A stretch of 34,109 bases of DNA, from contig DAOVFC010000001.1 in NCBI GenBank assembly GCA_030668645.1, forward strand, positions 1-34,109. Reading direction: 5' to 3'. This stretch comes from Candidatus Bathyarchaeota archaeon (lineage in GTDB: Archaea > Thermoproteota > Bathyarchaeia > Bathyarchaeales > Bathycorpusculaceae). Shown one piece after another: positions 29,992-34,109 of this stretch; positions within the stretch are counted from its first letter, which is position 1, and every line of letters begins with the position of its first letter. The position numbers and the translations under genes were made by a program. The notes under the pieces were generated by a model, which saw only the letters and a list, made by a program, of their open reading frames with translations, ran no database searches and was not told where the DNA came from.

Positions 29992-30318
29992 ATGCTGGGA
30001 AAAAGCACCGTGATTACTGTGCGTCTTTCACGCAGGGATTTAGAAAGGGTGGAAGCCGTGAGAGACCTTGAGAACGTTAACCGTTCCACCTTGCTTAAGG
30101 AGTTTATCGAAGATGGATTACGCCGAAGAGTTACCCGCCTCTACCGAAAGGAGAGGTTAACCGCTCGACGAGCTGCCGAAATATTGGGAATCCCTCTACG
30201 GGAGTTCCTTGAAATGCTAGAGAGGGAAGGCATTCCCGTTAACTGGGATTCAGAAATCGTCAAGGAATATCTGAGGACGAGATACGGGGAATCGAGTGTT
30301 GCCTCAAGCGGTATCTGA
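29992..30318 (+). CDS. antitoxin-like protein, RHH plus UPF0175 domain
   Basis: 108 aa from ATG 29992; an upstream in-frame ATG at 29962 is possible, but a TATA-like TTATGTATTA near 29950 would place the mRNA start after it. N-terminal ribbon-helix-helix: STVITVRLSRRDLERVEAVRD then NRSTLLKEFIEDGLRRR (residues 5-46). The C-terminal half, RLTARRAAEILGIPLREFLEMLEREGIPVNW, is the UPF0175 helix-turn-helix module. It probably represses its own promoter and neutralises the toxin encoded next, with which it overlaps by 23 nt. The pair interrupts the exosome superoperon between pcc1 and pfdB. Confidence 0.82.
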   Translation: MLGKSTVITVRLSRRDLERVEAVRDLENVNRSTLLKEFIEDGLRRRVTRLYRKERLTARRAAEILGIPLREFLEMLEREGIPVNWDSEIVKEYLRTRYGESSVASSGI

Positions 30319-30850
30319 CGCTGGACCGCTGATCCATTTAGCCCAGATAGACAAGCTGCATCCCATTAAGAAGCTTTTCAACAAGGTATCAATCACTTCT
30401 GAAGTTAAGAGGGAAGCGGTTGACGAGGGAATTAGACTCGGTCACGCCGACGCTCAGGTCATAAGGAAAGCCGTAGAAGATGGGTGGATCATAATTGAGA
30501 CTGTTTCTGACACTGTAGCTTCAGCCGCTGAAAGGTTAGCGGAAGGCGAAAACATATCTCGAACTGACGCCAAGACGCTTCTGTTGGCGAGAGAAAGCGA
30601 AGCGGAGATATTGGTTGATGAGAAAACCCTTTCAGACCTTGCGAAGATGTACGGACTTAAAGTTTGGAACACATGGACGATACTGTTGGAGAGCCTCAGA
30701 AGAGGATTCATCGAAATCTCCGACATAGAGTCCGCCATAACCGAACTCGGCGAGAAAAGACACAAACTAAAGAATAAACAAGCCACCGAAACACTCAAAG
30801 CAGCAAGACTCATAGTTTCTCGCAGAAAAGAAAGGAACCTCAGTGCCTAA
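30296..30850 (+). CDS. PIN-like toxin, DUF3368 family
   Basis: 184 aa from GTG 30296 (or TTG 30299). PIN-fold ribonuclease typical of UPF0175/DUF3368 toxin-antitoxin pairs. VSDAGPLIHLAQI gives the first acidic residue (Asp8) with the DUF3368 DAGPLI motif; a Glu at 36 or 40 (TSEVKREAV) is the second; SRTDAKTLLLARE (Asp91) and ILVDEKTLSDLAKMYGLKV (Asp108) complete the metal site. WNTWTILLESLRRGFI is the conserved C-terminal helix. A Lys/Arg-rich tail of about 30 residues extends past the usual family end. Overlaps the antitoxin. The target RNA is unknown. Confidence 0.85.
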   Translation: MLPQAVSDAGPLIHLAQIDKLHPIKKLFNKVSITSEVKREAVDEGIRLGHADAQVIRKAVEDGWIIIETVSDTVASAAERLAEGENISRTDAKTLLLARESEAEILVDEKTLSDLAKMYGLKVWNTWTILLESLRRGFIEISDIESAITELGEKRHKLKNKQATETLKAARLIVSRRKERNLSA

Positions 30851-30913
30851 GCTGAGGTTGGCCGAGTAAAGAAAGAAGTCTTTTTGCGCGTGCAAGCGGA
30901 TTAATATAACTAT

Positions 30914-31063
30914 ATGAAACGTACTGTGCGATATCCCAATTCTTGCGTTTTTAAATTGGTAGAGCACGCGCTTGGAGTCAAGTAGGCGAGGTATGTTAAA
31001 AACAATAGTTTTCAGGGAATAGCCGCGAGACTCAGGAAGAGTGGCACATACTGCCCCCCCTAA
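30914..31063 (+). pseudogene. 50-codon ORF with in-frame TAG
   Basis: ATG 30914 to TAA 31061-31063 with one internal TAG at 30983-30985. Protein-like text lies on both sides: VFKLVEHALGVK, stop, ARYVKNNSFQGIAARLRKSG. It resembles a helix-turn-helix end of a mobile-element or regulator gene, without a family I can name. The rest of the 30851-31296 gap contains a C-run at 31052-31060, a 14-bp palindrome at 31187-31200 and the AT-rich promoter area of pfdB, and no intact gene. Confidence 0.35.
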
Positions 31064-31186
31064 GCCTTCAGAGACTGTAATCATTATCAGATAAATGGAT
31101 TGAAATGTTCAAAAGTATAGGGGGTAGGTGCTATTGGAGAAAATTTCGCCCAAAAACTCTAAAAATCGGCTCAAAAAAGGAAATTG

Positions 31187-31200
31187 TGGAGACGTCTCCA
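31187..31200. promoter_or_regulatory. 14-bp palindrome upstream of pfdB
   Basis: TGGAGACGTCTCCA, fully self-complementary, about 97 nt before the pfdB start. A related 12-bp palindrome, GGAGATATCTCC, is found about 100 nt before the ABC ATPase gene at 33579. It may be an operator; chance is also possible. Confidence 0.25.
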
Positions 31201-31296
31201 TCATTGGTTATCTAAATTATCAATCGCAATTGAACACTTAAGAAAATGCTTAATTAACAGGCGTGTACTACTGCTGTGCAGATGGAAGGATGTAAA

Positions 31297-31668
31297 GTGA
31301 GTGAAGAAATCTCGAGGCTCCCACCCAGAGTTCAGGAACGATTGTTGAGGCTTCAACAGCTTCAGCAAACGCTCCAGTCGATTCTTGTGCAGAAGCAGCA
31401 GGTGGAACTTGAACTAACAGAGATTGAGCAGGCTTCAAGTGAACTGCAGAAACTGGCTGATGACGCAGTTATATACAAGTCCGTAGGCTCGCTTCTCGTA
31501 AAATCAGAAAAAAACAAGGTAACCTCGGATTTGAATGACCGGAAAGAACTGCTTAACATGCGGGCGAGTGTCTTGGGCAAGCAGGAAGAACGCCTACGGG
31601 GGCAGCTGAAGGATCTGCAGACGAAACTTCAGCAGGACTTAAGTCAGGTTTCCCCTTCTCTGCCATAG
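31297..31668 (+). CDS. pfdB: prefoldin beta subunit
   Basis: 123 aa from GTG 31297, which has GGAAGGA 6 nt upstream; in-frame ATG 31282 and GTG 31276 are alternatives without a better ribosome site. Four beta subunits join two alpha subunits in the jellyfish-shaped chaperone that passes unfolded proteins to the thermosome. Two long helices (about residues 5-48 and 80-120) are rich in Leu/Gln heptads, and the connecting beta hairpin carries DDAVIYKSVGSLLVKSEKNKV, the beta-type signature. Its position before DUF3194 and a DHH phosphoesterase is the conserved archaeal order. Confidence 0.92.
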   Translation: MSEEISRLPPRVQERLLRLQQLQQTLQSILVQKQQVELELTEIEQASSELQKLADDAVIYKSVGSLLVKSEKNKVTSDLNDRKELLNMRASVLGKQEERLRGQLKDLQTKLQQDLSQVSPSLP

Positions 31669-31675
31669 CAAGTTT

Positions 31676-31990
31676 TTGGTGGAATTAGTGGAAGAACTAG
31701 GTATTCCAGAATTAACCAGTGAACAAATTGAAAAATTATGTTTAACCGCGGAGAAAACCGCTAGAGAGTATGTTTTGTCAAAGGTTCCTCCAAAAAGAGT
31801 GGAGGAACTAAACGTAAATGTTGAAACCGAGGGCGCAAAACCCGTGAGATTGAATGTTGAAGTTAACGTTTCCTTGTCGCCTCTGATGAAAAGCTTTGAT
31901 GTGCAAAAACTTGTTGACGAGGCTGTGAAGGAAGCTTTCGTCTCTGCGGAAAAATTTTTGAGGGAGCTGAAGTGTCTTTCCTCGAGGTAA
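31676..31990 (+). CDS. DUF3194-family protein
   Basis: 104 aa from TTG 31676 (GTG 31679 also possible). Family of small archaeal proteins nearly always encoded next to prefoldin beta; function unknown. Visible parts: LTSEQIEKLCLTAEKTAREYVLSKVPPKRVEELNV, a helix then the KVPPK turn, then a beta strand region NVETEGAKPVRLNVEVNVSLSP and a C-terminal helix DVQKLVDEAVKEAFVSAEKFL. The compact alpha-beta layout has no catalytic motif. The 3' end overlaps the DHH gene by 19 nt. Confidence 0.82.
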   Translation: MVELVEELGIPELTSEQIEKLCLTAEKTAREYVLSKVPPKRVEELNVNVETEGAKPVRLNVEVNVSLSPLMKSFDVQKLVDEAVKEAFVSAEKFLRELKCLSSR

Positions 31991-32955
31991 AAAGAGTTTT
32001 AGACGATGTGAACGCGAAGCGTGTTGTTTTGTTATGTCACCACAACGCCGACCCGGATGCAATATGTTCGGCTTACGCCTTCGCAGGCTTGTTAAAACGT
32101 TTAAAACCGGAACTTGAAGCTGAAATCGTAGCTTCCCATGGAATAAGCCGTCTCGCAAAACATCTCTTAAACCATTTGCCAATCGAAGTGAAAACACAGC
32201 CTAACATGGAAGACGCCGACGCGATAGTGCTGTTGGATACCAACACGATTCAGCAGCTGAATAACTTAGCTGAAAAAGTGAAGACCTCGAAAGCGCCGAT
32301 CATCGTAATTGATCATCATGCAGCTCATCCTGAAACAGAACGCTTAGCGAAGATATGCATAACCGATGAAAACGCTTCATCAACATGCGAGATTGTTTAC
32401 GGGTTTTTTAAGCAGACGAACACTGAATTAGGTGAAAACGAGGCTAAGGCGTTATTTCTAGGCATAGCCTTTGACACACGCCATTTCATCCTAGCTAACT
32501 CCTCCACACTAAAGACAGTTGCAGAGCTGGTCGACTCCGGTGTAAACGTGCAGGAAGCGTTATCCCTGCTTTCACTGCCCATGGTTTTCTCCGAACGCGT
32601 TGCAAGGTTAAAAGCCTGCAAGAGAGTTAGATTTCTGAAAGTTGGGGAATGGATAGTCGCGCTTTCACACGTCAGCGCCTACCAAGCTTCTGCAGCCAGA
32701 GCCCTAATCGACATAGGCGCCCATGTCGCAGTTGTGGCTGGACAAAAAAATGAGAATCTAGAGATCAGCCTGCGCTCCAGCCGCGAGTTCTACGAAAAAA
32801 CACGTGTGCACCTCGGCAGAGACATTGCAAAGCCTCTAGGCGAGTATCTTCACGGTATGGGCGGTGGACACTCCACCGCTGCCGGCGTCAACGGTGTAGG
32901 CGACGTTGAGATAGGGCTTAAACGTTGTTTATGGCTCTTGAAGGAAAGCATATAA
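31972..32955 (+). CDS. DHH/DHHA1 phosphoesterase (NrnA/RecJ-like)
   Basis: 327 aa, GTG start inside the DUF3194 gene. Metal-dependent phosphoesterase expected to act on short oligonucleotides, cyclic dinucleotides or single-stranded nucleic acid. DHH domain: VVLLCHHNADPDAICSAYAF (motif I), VLLDTN (motif II), VIDHHAAHP (the DHH motif itself) and GIAFDTRHF (motif IV). The C-terminal DHHA1 domain ends with HGMGGGHSTAAGVNG, the substrate-binding glycine motif. The length is typical of NrnA-like rather than long RecJ proteins. It closes the superoperon, and co-location with the exosome suggests a role in finishing RNA decay, which is inference. Confidence 0.9.
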   Translation: MSFLEVKRVLDDVNAKRVVLLCHHNADPDAICSAYAFAGLLKRLKPELEAEIVASHGISRLAKHLLNHLPIEVKTQPNMEDADAIVLLDTNTIQQLNNLAEKVKTSKAPIIVIDHHAAHPETERLAKICITDENASSTCEIVYGFFKQTNTELGENEAKALFLGIAFDTRHFILANSSTLKTVAELVDSGVNVQEALSLLSLPMVFSERVARLKACKRVRFLKVGEWIVALSHVSAYQASAARALIDIGAHVAVVAGQKNENLEISLRSSREFYEKTRVHLGRDIAKPLGEYLHGMGGGHSTAAGVNGVGDVEIGLKRCLWLLKESI

Positions 32956-32999
32956 TTTTCAGGGAGAACGTACAGTTTTGAGGCTTCGCTGAAGGTTAC

Positions 33000-33170
33000 T
33001 TACGCTTCCTAAAGATTTTGGAGCCTTCCATGTCGGTGACGTATTCAAAAACCAACCTTGACGAGCTTGCAGGCTTGTTTTAATCTTTTAGCGGCTTGGA
33101 AGTGGAATTCGTCGTTTTCTCTTGTGAAGAATCTCGTTGTACGCCCTGCAGCGCGCGTGGTTCAGGCGTT
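33000..33170 (-). pseudogene. frameshifted gene end, possibly an archaeal integrase C-terminus
   Basis: Minus strand: RFFTRENDEFHFQAAKRLKQ, then ACKLVKVGF, stop; in the next frame FEYVTDMEGSKIFRKRK ends at TAA 33000-33002. Removing one T from the T5 run near 33050 joins them into ACKLVKVGFEYVTDMEGSKIFRKRK-type text without a break. Endings of the form EAGFEYVTE.DG.K.FRKRK are, from memory, common on archaeal tyrosine recombinases. The upstream part is lost. The rest of the gap (32956-33690) has pyrimidine-rich stretches near 33316-33345 and no convincing gene. Confidence 0.45.
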
Positions 33171-33578
33171 GGAAACTTTTCAACTGTTCAACAACCCTTC
33201 ATTTTCTTACCTCTGGTCTACCTGAAGACCTCTTAAACTGTCACTATATTTTTCTCGCCTTTTGAGGGGTATCATAACTCTATGTTGTTTCAGGATAGGG
33301 CTCTTTTTGCAGCCGACCCCCCTCCCCCGTTTTTCCCTTTCTAATTCATCTCAGATTGTTTGCTGCTTAGCTTTCTCAGCATTATAATCAACGCTGAAAG
33401 TCTTCACAGACCGCCTTCTGAGTCTCCAGCTCTCGCCTACATAAAGCCTCAGCAATCAAATCCACAATTACACCATCTTCGGGCATTAACCATCAACTCT
33501 CCATACTTCTCCGCTTGGCTTTTATCTTCGCGCGCTATATCAAACATGTGAAATAGCCAACGCTAAGCAGGGTTTTCA

Positions 33579-33590
33579 GGAGATATCTCC
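33579..33590. promoter_or_regulatory. 12-bp palindrome upstream of the ABC ATPase gene
   Basis: GGAGATATCTCC, similar to the palindrome at 31188-31199 (GGAGACGTCTCC; 10 of 12 bases). It lies about 100 nt before the ATG at 33691. Weak evidence for a shared operator. Confidence 0.2.
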
Positions 33591-33690
33591 AGCGTTATCG
33601 CCTTTGAAGGATAAAGTAGTTAACTCGCATTCAAGTAGCTACTCTTAAATGAGCGGAATACTTCGCAAATAATCGGGCAGGCACATATAA

Positions 33691-34109
33691 ATGGCGTTGA
33701 TCGAAACAAGAAATCTCACGTACACCTATCCGGGAGGGACAAAACCATCCCTTTTGAACGTCTCCATAAAAATAGAGAAGGGAGAATTCACCCTGATCAC
33801 CGGCCCGAGTGGATGTGGAAAAACAACGCTTTGTCGGTGCTTCAATGGATTAATCCCGCATTTCTACCAAGGCGAACTCAAAGGAGAAGTAGTGGTTGCG
33901 GGGTTAAAAGTGGCTGAGAAACAGATATATGAGCTGGCAAAGCATGTGGGTCTTGTTTTTCAAAATCCAGAGAACCAGCTTTTCGCGTTGTCTGTGGAAA
34001 AAGATGTGGCGTTCGGACTTGAAAATCTTGGAGTTCCGAGGGAAAAGTTGCGTACGAGGGTGGATTGGGCGCTGCGGCTCACGGGCATACAGGACCTGAG
34101 GGAAAGAGC
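33691..34109 (+). CDS. ECF/cobalt-type ABC transporter ATPase, 3' end cut by window
   Basis: 139 residues visible from ATG 33691, and the frame stays open at the window end. N-terminal text ETRNLTYTYPGGTKPSLLNV is typical of EcfA/CbiO ATPases. Walker A is GPSGCGKTT; the Q-loop region is LVFQNPENQLFALSVEKDVAFGLENLG, where the QNPENQLF...VE.DVAFG sequence is characteristic of the energy-coupling-factor family that powers vitamin or metal uptake. The signature motif, Walker B and partner genes (EcfT and the substrate-binding S component) lie outside the window, so the substrate is unknown. The preceding 730-nt gap means it has its own promoter; CATATAA overlaps the start, with other AT-rich sites further up. 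Confidence 0.9.
   Translation, partial: MALIETRNLTYTYPGGTKPSLLNVSIKIEKGEFTLITGPSGCGKTTLCRCFNGLIPHFYQGELKGEVVVAGLKVAEKQIYELAKHVGLVFQNPENQLFALSVEKDVAFGLENLGVPREKLRTRVDWALRLTGIQDLRER

Noticed and set aside
18935..30985. In-frame TAG codons as pyrrolysine or other recoding
   Set aside because: TAG is an ordinary stop for many genes here (MEMO, mvk, srp19, mscS, smc, psmA, rrp42, rpl37ae), both broken frames are short and unrecognised, and no pyl genes are in view.
30950..30990. tRNA D-arm-like string TTGGTAGAGCACGCGCTTGGAG
   Set aside because: The 5' D-stem strand is TTTT and cannot pair with GAGC, no acceptor or T-arm follows, and the same bases make sense as the coding frame KLVEHALGVK of the broken ORF at 30914.
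33360..33551. 63-codon + strand frame in the gap before the ABC ATPase
   Set aside because: Low-complexity Ser/Leu-rich text, no ribosome site, no recognisable motif.
1..34109. CRISPR arrays, rRNA genes, complete tRNA genes, complete insertion sequences
   Set aside because: Reading both strands I found no spaced direct repeats, no rRNA signatures, no cloverleaf-capable tRNA and no intact transposase with terminal repeats.

Overview
The window is archaeal chromosome. Diagnostic genes are the archaeal proteasome alpha subunit, the Rrp4/Rrp41/Rrp42 exosome, SRP19, S8e and L37Ae, Pcc1 of KEOPS, prefoldin beta, and the isopentenyl-phosphate-kinase variant of the mevalonate pathway with an isoprenoid-lipid prenyl synthase. 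Starts are often TTG or GTG with clear Shine-Dalgarno sites, and promoters carry TATA boxes. Smc-ScpA-ScpB and a eukaryote-like long RNA polymerase subunit H fit a TACK-type lineage such as Bathyarchaeia, but the sequence alone does not fix the taxon.

Layout. (1) 1-6643, + strand: a MEMO-family protein, mevalonate kinase, isopentenyl phosphate kinase, type 2 IPP isomerase, polyprenyl synthase, glutamyl-tRNA synthetase and SRP19. The spacing is tight, so this is probably one or two operons for lipid precursor synthesis plus translation and secretion. (2) 6644-12800: accessory or mixed region with a decayed acyltransferase, an MscS channel (- strand), two glycosyltransferases, a 47-codon ORF overlapping a full-length Rpb5-like RpoH, and a divergent tyrosine recombinase. 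Two intergenic regions here share a 40-nt block flanked by opposing TATA boxes. (3) 12845-18739, - strand: a DUF2096-like gene, then smc-scpA-scpB followed by rps8e. (4) 18740-25430: accessory island with several decayed genes, four small + strand genes (a basic 39-aa protein, a PD-(D/E)XK-like protein, a two-helix membrane protein and an Fe-S uracil-DNA-glycosylase-like protein), a tRNA-like remnant, a type IIG restriction-modification enzyme and a broken C39-like membrane protease. (5) 25486-32955, + strand: the archaeal exosome/proteasome superoperon (psmA, SBDS, rrp4, rrp41, rrp42, rpl37ae, pcc1, pfdB, DUF3194, DHH phosphoesterase), split by a two-gene antitoxin/PIN-toxin cassette between pcc1 and pfdB. 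(6) 32956-34109: a non-coding stretch with a frameshifted gene end, then the start of an ECF/cobalt-type ABC ATPase cut by the window edge.

Most notable: an RpoH protein (10894-11457) that carries, besides the usual archaeal C-terminal domain, an N-terminal domain resembling the eukaryotic Rpb5 jaw. It lies next to a recombinase and, as far as this window shows, away from the other polymerase genes. Second is the small-gene island at 19463-20796 beside the restriction-modification gene, a candidate uncharacterised DNA-processing or defence module. Decayed coding remnants are common in the gaps: I can read at least six by translating across frameshifts or in-frame stops.
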